This document shows, one piece after another, positions 27,228 to 36,820 of a stretch of 45,368 nucleotides of DNA; position 1 is the first letter of the stretch, and the number at the start of each line of letters is the position of its first letter. Location of the stretch: positions 1 to 45,368 of the forward strand of contig NZ_JRPD02000017.1 in assembly GCF_000765805.2 (NCBI RefSeq). The letters are read 5' to 3'. The position numbers were made by a program, and so were the translations under genes. The stretch is from Helicobacter muridarum. Lineage in GTDB: Bacteria; Campylobacterota; Campylobacteria; Campylobacterales; Helicobacteraceae. The notes beneath the pieces were generated by a model. That model did not search any database. It was given only the letters and a program-made list of their open reading frames with translations, and was not told the origin of the DNA.

Positions 27228-27881
27228 TTAATTGCTGCTCTGATGTATGTTCTGTTCTATTTCCTTTATTGCTATTTGCATACCTTTAAATATTAGTGTA
27301 TTGTCAAATATTGCATTTTCAAAGAACTTTGCAAAAAATTTACCATCACCTCCTGTGAAATAAATTTTTTTTGTTTGTGAAGTATGCCTTATCATGAATA
27401 AAATGCTTTTTAGGATTCCAAAGCTAATGGCATCCTTTGTATTTTGTGGTGGAGAATATAAATTCACACCAAAGTTTAGAGTGGCATCTAATGACGGTGA
27501 TATGCTCTTGTATAAATTTTGATACGTGCCAATTCCTGGTAGTATATAGCCTCCAATATGTTTATTATCCTCTACAATGTCAACTGTGATAGCACTTCCA
27601 GCATCAATTATTATGCCATCACTTATTGCCTTACAGGCTGCTTTTCTATCAATACCTAAACCTTTGTATGAGGTTGAAATATCAATGTATGGAGCAAGAT
27701 TAATGCATTTCTTATGAGAATCAAGTAGCCTTTTTTCAAAACTTGTATTCACACTGATATAATAAATAGGAATATGAGGTTTTTTTAGAGTAATGTCATA
27801 GGGATTTTCTCTCCATATCTTACCTGAATAATAAAAATGTAGGAATGAATTTCCAATATCACATAGAATAACATGAGACAT
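27228..27881 (-). CDS. coaX: Type III pantothenate kinase
   Basis: A 217-residue cytoplasmic enzyme for the first step of coenzyme A synthesis. The N-terminal phosphate loop is CDIGNSFLHFYY (the DxGN motif). GIDRKAACKAISDGIIIDAG with SAITVDIVEDNKHIGGYILP provide the GxDR and second-aspartate motifs. GIGTYQNLYKSISPSLDATL and IYFTGGDGKFFAKFF complete the fold. It is slightly short, as usual for Helicobacter CoaX. It starts at ATG 27881, four bases after the lipoprotein stop, so it is cotranscribed with the two envelope genes upstream. Confidence 0.92.
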   Translation of the reverse strand: MSHVILCDIGNSFLHFYYSGKIWRENPYDITLKKPHIPIYYISVNTSFEKRLLDSHKKCINLAPYIDISTSYKGLGIDRKAACKAISDGIIIDAGSAITVDIVEDNKHIGGYILPGIGTYQNLYKSISPSLDATLNFGVNLYSPPQNTKDAISFGILKSILFMIRHTSQTKKIYFTGGDGKFFAKFFENAIFDNTLIFKGMQIAIKEIEQNIHQSSN

Positions 27882-27884
27882 TGC

Positions 27885-29033
27885 TTATTCTCGTTTTTTT
27901 GATGTGGAATCTACTTTTTCATCTTCAGATTTATATTTTTCCTTAGATTCTTTTTTTGGTTTTCGCTCATAGAGCTTTGTGTGGTAGTTTTTACTAAGGT
28001 TTAGTTCCTTGTTATTAATGAAGAATGTATCTTTATTATAAAATATTGTTGCATTCTTTTTAAATCCGCTTAGTTTAAATACATCATAATTAAAGTTGTT
28101 TAAGTCTAAAGCAATTAAGAATCCTCCATTGCTTTCAAGGGTGTATAGTTTATTGTCTTTTATGATGATTCCATTTAGATTAGCATATGGAAGCTTTGTT
28201 GATTTGATTATGGCTAGTGTTTTATCAAGCTGATAGATGATTCCATTTAGGTTTAGCGTATATATGAAATTACCATCAAAGTATACATCTCGAAGCTCCA
28301 TATCAATGGAGTATGATTCCCCCCGAATAAGAGTGTATATCTTTTTTGGTGTTGCACTAATTAGCTCATCTTTTTCAACCTTGAGATATATAATGTTGTT
28401 TAGGAATTTTTCTGTATTTACTATTATATTACGAACAATTTTTTTTTGCTTTATATCCAATGTGCTAAGCCTACCATCAAGGGTTGGGAATATTACCAAT
28501 GTATCTAGGAAAATTGGATTAGCATTTAATGATGATATTGCATATATTGATTCTGACTTTTCTTGAAATATCATTTGTTTAGCCTCTATATCATAGAGGA
28601 ATAATGTATTATCTGCCAATATCCCAGCTACCATATTATCTTTCTTGCTAGCTGATATAACGCAGATTTGTGTATTAATGTGAATTGCTTTAGATTCTTG
28701 TGGCTCAATTGTGTTTGTATCTTGTTGTAAATTATATGGAATTATATCTATTCCCGCGCAACCATTTGTTGCAATTATCTCTGAATCATCTTGAAATAGA
28801 ACGTTTTGATTAGAATATAGTTTGATAAATCTAGCATTATATAGAACTGCTTTATCATTCTTCAATCTTGCATTAACTCTTGTAGCTTGAGTTATTGGTT
28901 TTTCTAAGGTGGAATTGAATTCAATTTTACCGTTTGTGAATTCTGGTTTAAAGTATTTTTTAGAGTTACAACCTACAAATATTATTGTTAGAATAATCGC
29001 TAAAGCAAATATGACATTGTGGTTATGTTTCAT
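27885..29033 (-). CDS. BamB-like beta-propeller lipoprotein
   Basis: A 382-residue predicted lipoprotein. The signal peptide ends in IIFVGC at residues 17-22, a typical lipobox, so the start ATG at 29033 is preferred to upstream starts that would give an overlong n-region. The mature part repeats short beta-rich blades (for example GRLSTLDIKQKKIVRNI, GIIYQLDKTLAIIKST, GGFLIALDLNNFNYDVF) as in PQQ/WD40-like propellers. The tail is lysine- and glutamate-rich. An upstream YfgM-like gene gives the order yfgM-bamB seen in other proteobacteria, which suggests a role in outer-membrane protein assembly. Function is inference; sequence similarity to BamB is weak. Confidence 0.6.
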   Translation of the reverse strand: MKHNHNVIFALAIILTIIFVGCNSKKYFKPEFTNGKIEFNSTLEKPITQATRVNARLKNDKAVLYNARFIKLYSNQNVLFQDDSEIIATNGCAGIDIIPYNLQQDTNTIEPQESKAIHINTQICVISASKKDNMVAGILADNTLFLYDIEAKQMIFQEKSESIYAISSLNANPIFLDTLVIFPTLDGRLSTLDIKQKKIVRNIIVNTEKFLNNIIYLKVEKDELISATPKKIYTLIRGESYSIDMELRDVYFDGNFIYTLNLNGIIYQLDKTLAIIKSTKLPYANLNGIIIKDNKLYTLESNGGFLIALDLNNFNYDVFKLSGFKKNATIFYNKDTFFINNKELNLSKNYHTKLYERKPKKESKEKYKSEDEKVDSTSKKRE

Positions 29034-29100
29034 TATTCTGTTAGCTTTTATGTTATTTATATGGCAAGTTAAATTTTTCATAAATTCCAACCCACTACTA

Positions 29101-29823
29101 TTATTCTTTTATTTGGCTAGATTCTACAATATCTTTATCCATTCCTACGCCATAATGTATAAGCTCTCTTGCTGTCTTAAGCACATATTGATTATTCTCT
29201 TTTGGAGTAATAGAATCTAATAATTGATGCGCTTTTTGGATATTATTATTTTGCATATATATGTATGCTGCTTGAAGCGTTAGTCTATCCTTTAGTATAT
29301 CATTGTTATTTAGTGTGTCTTTATCCTTTTTGTTTAACCATTTTGATTGAAACGATTCCATGGATTTTAAGTCTTGTGATATGACCGTATATTGGTATGT
29401 AGCTAGAGTTGCTATTAGCTCATTTTTTGATTCTGTTAGTTTTTTTAGTTTAGAGAGATTCTCTTCTTGTAATAATTGCGCATTAGATAGCCTTTGCAGA
29501 TTTGTGTAGATATAGAAATCATATAATGACGGGGCTATGATTTGCAATTCTGCTTCTAACTTTTTCTGCTCATTACTTGTCTCATCGCTAGCTGGAATTT
29601 TATATAATTTAGAGAGTATTTGGTTTGATTTCTCTCTAGTTTGCTTGATTTGATAGGAGCTAATTGCATAGAATATTATTACAAAGCTAACCACAGATAT
29701 AACCATGAAAAACAATACTTTATATTTTTTATATAGCATCTCTAGACGAAACGCGCTAATTATACTGCTTTGATCTTTTGCTAATTTATCTGTAATTTTT
29801 TGTAGATTATTTTCTAAAGACAT
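29101..29823 (-). CDS. YfgM-like membrane-anchored TPR protein
   Basis: A 240-residue inner-membrane protein: a cytoplasmic N-terminus, one helix (about residues 38-60, FFMVISVVSFVIIFYAIS), then a periplasmic helical domain. Its last part, AAYIYMQNNNIQKAHQLLDS, looks like a TPR unit. This single-anchor plus TPR layout is that of YfgM, a partner of the SecYEG translocon and periplasmic chaperones. The start ATG 29823 follows AAGGAAC; a longer frame to 29916 has no ribosome site. It is the first gene of a unit with the BamB-like lipoprotein and coaX. Confidence 0.62.
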   Translation of the reverse strand: MSLENNLQKITDKLAKDQSSIISAFRLEMLYKKYKVLFFMVISVVSFVIIFYAISSYQIKQTREKSNQILSKLYKIPASDETSNEQKKLEAELQIIAPSLYDFYIYTNLQRLSNAQLLQEENLSKLKKLTESKNELIATLATYQYTVISQDLKSMESFQSKWLNKKDKDTLNNNDILKDRLTLQAAYIYMQNNNIQKAHQLLDSITPKENNQYVLKTARELIHYGVGMDKDIVESSQIKE

Positions 29824-30003
29824 TGTGTTCCTTGAGAAATGTATGAGGCTTCCAAATAATAGCAAAATAGTTTTAAATATTAATGTAACGACTATTAATT
29901 TTGGATGCAAAATCATTATAATTGTTGTTTACTCATAACTTAAGATAAGTTATTTTATTGAAATTTTTTAATATCAAAGATATTAGCATCTTCATTTCTA
30001 TGT

Positions 30004-30009
30004 TAGAAT
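30004..30009 (+). promoter_or_regulatory. Putative extended -10 box of the carbonic anhydrase gene
   Basis: TGTTAGAAT, a TG-extended -10, with about 32 bases of leader to the ATG at 30048. No acid-response operator was recognised. Confidence 0.4.
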
Positions 30010-30047
30010 TTTAATAGCTTAAAAATAAAAAATAAGGAGTGTTTGTC

Positions 30048-30812
30048 ATGAAGTTGAAGTTATCTCTCTTATTAAAGAAAGGTTTTTTTGCTACTTTGTT
30101 GTTGGGGTTTTGTTATGGGGCAAGTGATCATCACGCTCATTGGAGCTACAGCGGCGAGAGTGGTCCTAAGATGTGGGGTGAGTTAGATCCTAGCTATTCT
30201 GCTTGCAAAATGGAGAAATTTCAATCTCCGATAAATATTTTAGATTCTAAGACTACAAAATCTAGTGCAAATTTCATATTAAAAAACGCATATACAGTGA
30301 ATTCAAAAGATATTGTAAATAATGGGCATACGATTCAAGTGAATTTCAATCCGGGGAATTCTTTGGTCTTTGATGGGGTAAGCTATGATCTTGTTCAATT
30401 ACATTTTCACACACCTTCTGAAAATCAATTAAATAACAGAAGTTTTCCAGCTGAAGTTCATATGGTTCATAAGGATTCTAGTGGGAATCTTCTTGTTGTA
30501 GGTGTATTTATTAAACAAGGGAATACAAATTTAGCCTTACAATCAATCTTGAAAGCAGCACCTAACAAGCCAAATACAAAAATAGACTTTAAAGATATAT
30601 CTTTAAGCTCATTGCTTCCCCAAAATATAGCTTACTACCAATTCCAAGGAAGCCTTACTACTCCTCCTTGTAGTGGCAATGTTACATGGGTTGTTATGAG
30701 GGATTCAATAGATGCTTCAAAGTCTCAAATACATGCTTTAAATGAAATTATGAAGGATAATGCCAGAGATGTGCAACCACTAAATGGCAGAACCATAAGT
30801 ATAAGCTATTAA
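30048..30812 (+). CDS. Periplasmic alpha-carbonic anhydrase
   Basis: A 254-residue exported zinc enzyme that interconverts carbon dioxide and bicarbonate. It has a signal peptide (about 1-25) and then HHAHWSYSGESGPKMWGELD, the usual alpha-CA opening. The three zinc ligands are visible as His119 and His121 in QLHFHTPSEN and His138 in AEVHMVH. The substrate pocket TTPPCSGNVTWVV and a second cysteine near residue 53 give the conserved disulphide. The ATG at 30048 has AAGGAG upstream. In H. pylori this enzyme supports acid acclimation by buffering the periplasm (family knowledge). A monocistronic unit. Confidence 0.95.
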   Translation: MKLKLSLLLKKGFFATLLLGFCYGASDHHAHWSYSGESGPKMWGELDPSYSACKMEKFQSPINILDSKTTKSSANFILKNAYTVNSKDIVNNGHTIQVNFNPGNSLVFDGVSYDLVQLHFHTPSENQLNNRSFPAEVHMVHKDSSGNLLVVGVFIKQGNTNLALQSILKAAPNKPNTKIDFKDISLSSLLPQNIAYYQFQGSLTTPPCSGNVTWVVMRDSIDASKSQIHALNEIMKDNARDVQPLNGRTISISY

Positions 30813-30910
30813 ATTTTATTAATCTAAATCTTTCAACTTGATAGATATTAGGCTAATTTATGTTTTAATATATAGCAATCTCATTTATGGAGTGGCAGTA
30901 AAGTCTTATC

Positions 30911-30931
30911 AAGCATACTTGGATAATGCTT
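30911..30931. terminator. Hairpin between carbonic anhydrase and HAD genes
   Basis: AAGCAT (30911-30916) pairs with ATGCTT (30926-30931), 9-base loop, between two convergent genes. No T-tract follows; weak support for a transcript end. Confidence 0.28.
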
Positions 30932-30948
30932 ACTATTTAAAATGCATA

Positions 30949-31536
30949 TTAGTTGAAAACTCTATAAAAGGCTTGATAGGGACTAGCTAGGGCTAGCATC
31001 TCCTTATCGCCTTTAGTATCTCCATATACATATATGCTTTTGAATGATGCTAGGTTGCAATATTCTCTTATTCGCCTCTCTTTTTCTTTTCCATAGCAAT
31101 TTGGGCTTGCTAATTTTCCTGTTAGTTTATTATTTTTTACCTCCATTTTTGTTGCTAGTAGCTCTATATTTAATGTGTTGCAAAATGGACGTAAATATTC
31201 TTCAAAGCTTGCTGAAACCATAATCACTCTATGCCCGCTCTCCTTGTGCCAATGAATCTTTTGCAATGCTGAGTCCTTGCAAAAATTTTTTAGTATGGCC
31301 GTAAAGTCATTGCATTTTGTATTGAAATAATCTATATCCATATTTTTTAAGCAAGATGATAGAATCTTCTCCTTTGTAGTTGTGTTGTCTTGCATTTTTA
31401 ATTTATATAATATTAATGATGGCAGATTCTGAATTATTTTTATAATAAATTTTTTACCAATCATGAATCTTAAGAATAATGCAAATGAATCTCCTCTAGT
31501 AATGGTTCCATCAAAATCAAAAAAAGCTACTACCAA
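30949..31536 (-). CDS. HAD-IB family phosphatase
   Basis: A 195-residue cytoplasmic HAD hydrolase of the SerB-like IB group. Motif I is FFDFDGTITRGDS with the nucleophilic aspartate. Motif II is MVSASFEEYLRPF. The lysine of motif III lies in CYGKEKERRI and motif IV is YVYGDTKGDKEML. Relatives act on phosphoserine, phosphoglycerol or lipid-linked phosphates; the substrate here is not evident. It starts at TTG 31536, with AAAGGAG six bases upstream, and no ATG is available nearby. It lies 32 bases after the comEC stop, so the two may be cotranscribed. Confidence 0.87.
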   Translation of the reverse strand: MVVAFFDFDGTITRGDSFALFLRFMIGKKFIIKIIQNLPSLILYKLKMQDNTTTKEKILSSCLKNMDIDYFNTKCNDFTAILKNFCKDSALQKIHWHKESGHRVIMVSASFEEYLRPFCNTLNIELLATKMEVKNNKLTGKLASPNCYGKEKERRIREYCNLASFKSIYVYGDTKGDKEMLALASPYQAFYRVFN

Positions 31537-31568
31537 TCTATACTCCTTTAAGTTTCTTATTCATTATA

Positions 31569-33017
31569 CTAAAGCTTTAGTAGGTAGATAATGATATTAT
31601 ATATATAAAAGCTAATAGCCATAATTAAGCTAGCAAAGTAAGCCAACTTATTATATATAGCAAATAGGCTTAATATAATATATGAGGTAATTAACCATAT
31701 GGGGGTTGTTACTTGTGATAGTAAAAATTCGTGCGTCATTGTTTGTTCAATTATAAAATCGAAAATATCGCCAAATCCTGTAATATGCATGAAAATCAAT
31801 AATGGAAAAACCAGAGGAAATATAATGCCAAGAGGTATTGAAATCAATTGCATTGGCGAGAAATATGGAAAAAATATATGTGTTATTGGAATCATTTGTA
31901 AGAATATTATTAACATAAACAATATTAATTTAAAGAATAATTTTAGTAGTTTTAATGAATTTAATTCTTTATTTGAATTATCTAAAGATTTGGTAGTTGA
32001 GTATCTTTGAGATTTTATAAAGTATTTGATAAACAAAAATATATAAAATACTCCAGAGATAGATAAGATAAATCCGATGTTAAATATTAAATTTGGATTA
32101 AGTGCAATGGCAAGTATCACACATAAGAAAAGATTCATCATATTTAAGATTTTAATTCCATTAAACATCATAAAAAACCCTATGCAAAACATGATAAATG
32201 CTCGAAGAAAGCTAGGTTGAAAATCAATTAACCACAAATAAATAAAGCTAAATATAAGTCCTAATAACCCTAAATCATACATAGCGTTGCGATAGCAAAA
32301 ATATCGATGTAAACAAAAATATATTGGTGTGATAAATAATAAAAATATTCCTAATAGGGCACTTAAATGAAGTCCGCTAATAGCTATTAGATGTGATATA
32401 CCGAGCGCAATAGCAGCTTGGCGTACTGAGCTATCTAGTGTTTCAGCGAAGAATAGGGTGTTGTATAAATTTGCTATAAGCGGATTTTTATGTTGAGACT
32501 GTATAAATTTAGTTAGACTTGATTTTATTTGCTTTTCTGGGAGAATATTAAAACTTGAGTGATAAATTTTACAACTTTTTAAGAATTGCCAAAAGCTACA
32601 ATTATATATCTTTCCATAAACTATTGCTTTCATTCCTTTTAGATTCTTAAATTTTCCCCTATATATACCATAGTAAGTATTGCCAAAATTATCTTGGAAT
32701 CTAAATGTTTCGCTTGAGGTCTTGATTTTTGACTTTGACTTTGGTTTTGAATAGTGATTAATGATTCTAGCTTCAAAAGTTCGTCCATCTTTTAACTCTT
32801 GAAATATTTGATATTTGTTATACAGATTAATACATAGGATTATTAAGAGAAAAAGAATTAGACAAATATAATGTCTAATAGGGATTTTTATATCAAAATA
32901 TATAGCTTTGCTATGGCGGGTATTTAGATAGTATATATTTTGTATTAATTCCCAAGCTTTTATTAACAGAGTTGCCATCTCTTGCTTTATAATCGCTATA
33001 TATTTGTTAATCGGCAT
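31569..33017 (-). CDS. comEC: ComEC/Rec2-family DNA uptake channel (no nuclease domain)
   Basis: A 482-residue inner-membrane protein thought to pass single-stranded DNA into the cytoplasm during natural transformation. An N-terminal membrane segment (about 50-65) is followed by a soluble OB-like region (75-180) and the competence domain, whose core ALGISHLIAISGLHLSALLG is diagnostic, then about eight helices. The C-terminal metallo-beta-lactamase domain of long ComEC proteins is absent, which is typical for Helicobacter. ATG 33017 has no clear ribosome site; ATG 32978 is an alternative. Confidence 0.87.
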   Translation of the reverse strand: MPINKYIAIIKQEMATLLIKAWELIQNIYYLNTRHSKAIYFDIKIPIRHYICLILFLLIILCINLYNKYQIFQELKDGRTFEARIINHYSKPKSKSKIKTSSETFRFQDNFGNTYYGIYRGKFKNLKGMKAIVYGKIYNCSFWQFLKSCKIYHSSFNILPEKQIKSSLTKFIQSQHKNPLIANLYNTLFFAETLDSSVRQAAIALGISHLIAISGLHLSALLGIFLLFITPIYFCLHRYFCYRNAMYDLGLLGLIFSFIYLWLIDFQPSFLRAFIMFCIGFFMMFNGIKILNMMNLFLCVILAIALNPNLIFNIGFILSISGVFYIFLFIKYFIKSQRYSTTKSLDNSNKELNSLKLLKLFFKLILFMLIIFLQMIPITHIFFPYFSPMQLISIPLGIIFPLVFPLLIFMHITGFGDIFDFIIEQTMTHEFLLSQVTTPIWLITSYIILSLFAIYNKLAYFASLIMAISFYIYNIIIYLLKL

Positions 33018-33106
33018 TTAACATATATTTATTGCTGATTAATAGAGACAAAATCATGATATATTCATGATTTATAATTATTAGTACTTCATTTGTTTTT
33101 AGGTAA

Positions 33107-34771
33107 TTACCAGCTAAAGCTTCCCCCTATGCGGACATTTGCATATTTTGGAGCATTATATCCGAAGTAATTCACCCATTTAGTTCCGAGCTCTGCTGCA
33201 ATATCTAGGAATCCTAGGATATTTATACCTGTAGTAAATATGATTCCATTATCCTGCCTAAAGTCGTATGAAACACCACCCCTTATATCAACAATACGAT
33301 AATCAAGTTTGAATCCTCCACCAACAACCTGTGAATACAATCCATCATTGCTATAATTAAGCCTTTCGTTTGGCAGTATATCAGCATCAAATGCTAAAGA
33401 AAACCACTTTCCATTATATGCTACACCAGCACGATATTGAGGCTTTATTAAAATTGTTGGAGCAGTATTAAACTCAAACTTAGGAGAATTAATATTTTTT
33501 ACTACAAGTCCTAGTGATACCTCTTGGTTATTTCCTATTCTATGTGAAAATAATGCTCCAGCATCAATTCCAGCAGTCCCTGAATATTGCACTAAGTTTG
33601 AGAAGTTTTTATTAAATCGCATAGTTGCATTTAGAAATTGCTCATGATATAGGCTTGTGCCTAACATAGCTTTAAGGGCTACACCTAAACTAAGATCATA
33701 GTTACCAAAATTAAAATTATATGCATAACCAACTGGCAATTCTGTAACTGTAACGATTGAACTTACAATTTTGTGCACATCACCATCATCTACTGCTTTC
33801 ATAAGTGAATACTTATCATGAGTATCTTTATCTGATTGCTGTAAAGTGTATCCATTATCTGTTATTTTTAGTTCATAGTAACCTTGGGAATCTCCAAATA
33901 TTAAGCGCACTTTTTCTTTATTTGCTGCTAGTGCAACACCTGCTTGCACAGTGTTAAAGATTCCTATTGCCATACTGCCATATTTCTCTTTTAGGGTTTC
34001 GCTAGAAAATTGTATTACAAAACCATTTTGACTTACTAGGTTGATATTATTATCCTTAAATACTTTAAATATCGTATCTAAGTCCTTCATAGCAGCATCA
34101 AGAGCACCATTGCTCCCAGACTTTATAGTTACTTTAGAGACTTTGCCGTTACTTACATCAAAGTTACTCCAATCTACCGATCTAGCAAAGTCGCTAAATA
34201 CATCTTTTAGATCTTGAGGCATGTTTGAATTTTGCACTTCTTTTTCTAAGTTTGTTGCCAATGTTGAGTGGTCAGTTGTGTGTTTGCCGCTGTATTCTTT
34301 CCACAATTTATCTAAATCAGTTTCATTAGTATTACCAATTGTTTTTTGCAATGCTTCTTTAAGCACTTTATTTAGATTGTCAGTTTGATTTGCTGAACCA
34401 TTACTTGGATTGTTTGTAATTGGGTCTTTGGTTATTTCTTTATTCCCTCCAGCCATTTGATTGCCAACGCTATTTAGGGTATCAAACATCTTGACGAAAT
34501 TTAGATTCGTTAATTTGTCAAGATTGTGTTGGCTAAAACCTATGCCAATGCTATATCCTATTCTAGTCCTAGTGTCTGATACTATCAATGCAGGATTGTA
34601 ATATAGACCAAAAGGACTTTTAAGGGCAACTCCAGCACCACCCATTGATGCTGATACGTTACCCATAGTTCCAAACTCCATAGCGTTTAATAATGTTGCA
34701 CTAGCAAATAAGCTAGTTAATATGAATGGAGTTTTTATGTTAATCTTTAAAATTTTATTTTGCAGTTTCAT
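33107..34771 (-). CDS. TraF-like outer-membrane beta-barrel protein
   Basis: A 554-residue exported protein of the TraF_2/conjugal-transfer TraF-like group, related in layout to FadL/OmpP1 barrels. After a signal peptide (about 1-30) the mature start EFGTMGNVSASMGGAGVALK then SPFGLYYNPALI is the family hallmark. The end has many beta strands (FDADILPNERLNYS, YRIVDIRGGVSYDFRQDNG) and closes with RIGGSFSW, an aromatic C-terminal residue as in barrels. A polar, helix-rich insert occupies about residues 80-230. The ATG at 34771 has AGGGAGGGAAG. Despite the name, nothing in the window suggests conjugation. Confidence 0.75.
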   Translation of the reverse strand: MKLQNKILKINIKTPFILTSLFASATLLNAMEFGTMGNVSASMGGAGVALKSPFGLYYNPALIVSDTRTRIGYSIGIGFSQHNLDKLTNLNFVKMFDTLNSVGNQMAGGNKEITKDPITNNPSNGSANQTDNLNKVLKEALQKTIGNTNETDLDKLWKEYSGKHTTDHSTLATNLEKEVQNSNMPQDLKDVFSDFARSVDWSNFDVSNGKVSKVTIKSGSNGALDAAMKDLDTIFKVFKDNNINLVSQNGFVIQFSSETLKEKYGSMAIGIFNTVQAGVALAANKEKVRLIFGDSQGYYELKITDNGYTLQQSDKDTHDKYSLMKAVDDGDVHKIVSSIVTVTELPVGYAYNFNFGNYDLSLGVALKAMLGTSLYHEQFLNATMRFNKNFSNLVQYSGTAGIDAGALFSHRIGNNQEVSLGLVVKNINSPKFEFNTAPTILIKPQYRAGVAYNGKWFSLAFDADILPNERLNYSNDGLYSQVVGGGFKLDYRIVDIRGGVSYDFRQDNGIIFTTGINILGFLDIAAELGTKWVNYFGYNAPKYANVRIGGSFSW

Positions 34772-34967
34772 AATTCTTCCCTCCCTAACAAAATTATTAT
34801 GAATGAATTTTAGCATTAATTTTAAAGATTTCAACTTTTGCAATATATTTTAAATTAAAAAAACTTAATTATTGTTACACTTTGATAATACTTTAAATAT
34901 AATTTTATATTACATAATCATTAGATTTGTTAGGTATATTTAAGATTTTAATATTTTGCTTTTTGGC

Positions 34968-34973
34968 TATAAT
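34968..34973 (+). promoter_or_regulatory. Putative -10 box of clpP
   Basis: A perfect TATAAT after TTTTTGGC; expected start near 34980 and a leader of about 54 bases before the clpP ATG. Confidence 0.5.
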
Positions 34974-35033
34974 AAAATGCTTATATCAGTTATTAGTGGA
35001 TTCCATATTCACTAGCTTAAGGAGACTATAAAT

Positions 35034-35615
35034 ATGAACTACATCCCATATGTTATTGAAAAAACTGGTCGGGGGGAGCGCAGTTATGATATTTACTCAC
35101 GATTATTAAAAGATAGGATTATTATGCTTAGCGGTGAGATAGATGATAGTGTGGCTAGCTCTATTGTAGCCCAGCTTTTGTTCCTAGAGGCAGAAGATAC
35201 ACAAAAAGATGTTTTTCTTTATATTAACTCACCGGGTGGAAGCGTTACTAGTGGATTTAGCATATATGATACGATGAATTATATCAAGGCAGATGTTTGC
35301 ACCATATGTGTGGGACAAGCGGCATCTATGGGCGCATTTTTGCTTAGTTGTGGTGCAAAAGGTAAGAGATATGCTCTTCCTCATTCTCGCATTATGATTC
35401 ATCAACCATTAGGCGGAGCAAGGGGACAAGCAAGTGATATTGAGATTCAGGCAAAAGAAATTTTAAGATTAAAGGATATTATTAATGATATTCTAGCTAA
35501 AAATACGGGACAGAATATTAAAAAAATAATACAAGACTGCGAAAGAGATTTTTATATGAGTGCTGATGAGGCAGTAAAATATGGAATCATAGACAGCGTT
35601 ATGGCTAGACATTGA
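35034..35615 (+). CDS. clpP: ATP-dependent Clp protease proteolytic subunit
   Basis: A 193-residue serine peptidase that forms the tetradecameric chamber of ClpXP/ClpAP. It shows the N-terminal [20 protein letters not shown], the oxyanion segment [17 protein letters not shown], the catalytic serine Ser98 in [11 protein letters not shown] and His123 in [10 protein letters not shown]; the catalytic aspartate lies in the [11 protein letters not shown] segment. Length is normal for the family. The ATG at 35034 follows AAGGAGA. An unknown exported protein gene follows 64 bases later. Confidence 0.96.
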   Translation: MNYIPYVIEKTGRGERSYDIYSRLLKDRIIMLSGEIDDSVASSIVAQLLFLEAEDTQKDVFLYINSPGGSVTSGFSIYDTMNYIKADVCTICVGQAASMGAFLLSCGAKGKRYALPHSRIMIHQPLGGARGQASDIEIQAKEILRLKDIINDILAKNTGQNIKKIIQDCERDFYMSADEAVKYGIIDSVMARH

Positions 35616-35679
35616 ATTTCCTTAGTTTATGTGCTTATATAACAGATAGCACAATTACTTATTTAATTAGGAGAATATT

Positions 35680-36678
35680 ATGTTGATTAGTTGTATAAAG
35701 AGAGCATTCACTTTATTTATTTATTGTGCTGCTTTATATGGTTTTTGTTTTGCGAGGGGTAGCGCGCTAGACTTTGTTAATGAAAGCACTAAGTTATTTA
35801 CTAGTGGTGAGAAGAGATATTATTGTAGCGGAGATTCTAAATTTGCTTCATGTGAGTTTCTGCCCATTGGGGATGATGATTTTAATATCAATAACTTAGT
35901 ATTAGAATTGAAGTATCCAAACCAAGATATGATGACAAGCCTAGTCTCTGGTGAGTTTAACTCATATTTGTCTAACAACTTTTTGTTCCCTAAATCCTTT
36001 GTTTGTGAAAATAGCACATATCTAAAAAAAGATACTAATGTATTAAAAAGTGATGCTAGTTGCACTATTAAATCAGAATCAATAACTATGAACATTGATG
36101 TGAGTTCTTTTGTAGTTTCGGATATATTTAGATATAAGGATATTTATTTTATTCAGCTATCCAATACAAAAAGACTTATAGAATTTCAAAACCGTTTAAT
36201 TCAATATATTGACAATAGCGAAAATTTTGGTTCAATTGGGGTTTTATATGAAATTTTTGATTGGTTAAACTATTATAATTTGGGAATCAAGGAAATAAAG
36301 ATTAATATACATGCTCCAAATTTATCTAATTATTTCCTAGATGAGAATATTAAACGGTATGACAACAAAACACAAGCATATCAGGCATATTATAGTAATT
36401 TAGAATTTTTGCTAGCATCATATAAGTATAGTGTGAATAATAATAAAAAACTAAATTCAATAAGCAGGAAAAACTTAGACAATATATTATCTGATTTTGC
36501 CAAGTTGCTTGATCCTAACTCACATAAAAGAAGCATAAAAATATTGGTTCGTGGAAGTGAAAATGAGACAATTAATCTGGGTCAATTTTTGATTATGTCT
36601 TTTTATGGGAATAATTTTATGGATAATTTTTATTCTATGCTTAATAAATATGATATTCGTTCTGTAACGCATTGGTAA
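35680..36678 (+). CDS. Exported protein of unknown function
   Basis: A 332-residue protein that I do not recognise. The N-terminus (MLISCIKRAFTLFIYCAALY, then GFCFARGSA) is a signal peptide, possibly cleaved near residue 26. The mature part has five cysteines between about residues 45 and 130 (for example YYCSGDSKFASCEF and FVCENST), suggesting disulphides. The second half is helical and rich in asparagine, lysine and tyrosine. No lipobox or later membrane helix is seen, so it is probably periplasmic. The ATG at 35680 has TTAGGAG. It follows clpP in the same orientation; a functional link is not established. Confidence 0.72.
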   Translation: MLISCIKRAFTLFIYCAALYGFCFARGSALDFVNESTKLFTSGEKRYYCSGDSKFASCEFLPIGDDDFNINNLVLELKYPNQDMMTSLVSGEFNSYLSNNFLFPKSFVCENSTYLKKDTNVLKSDASCTIKSESITMNIDVSSFVVSDIFRYKDIYFIQLSNTKRLIEFQNRLIQYIDNSENFGSIGVLYEIFDWLNYYNLGIKEIKINIHAPNLSNYFLDENIKRYDNKTQAYQAYYSNLEFLLASYKYSVNNNKKLNSISRKNLDNILSDFAKLLDPNSHKRSIKILVRGSENETINLGQFLIMSFYGNNFMDNFYSMLNKYDIRSVTHW

Positions 36679-36820
36679 TATTTTGCCATTGCATGGCTCT
36701 AAATCATGAAGTCTAAGTTTTAGAATCAAAACTCAATCTTTTATTTGGTATCGGAATGTAAATAAGTTTTTATTTTGTCTGATTACTCCCTTTCTTAGCT
36801 TAAATTTTATTAGAAATTAC

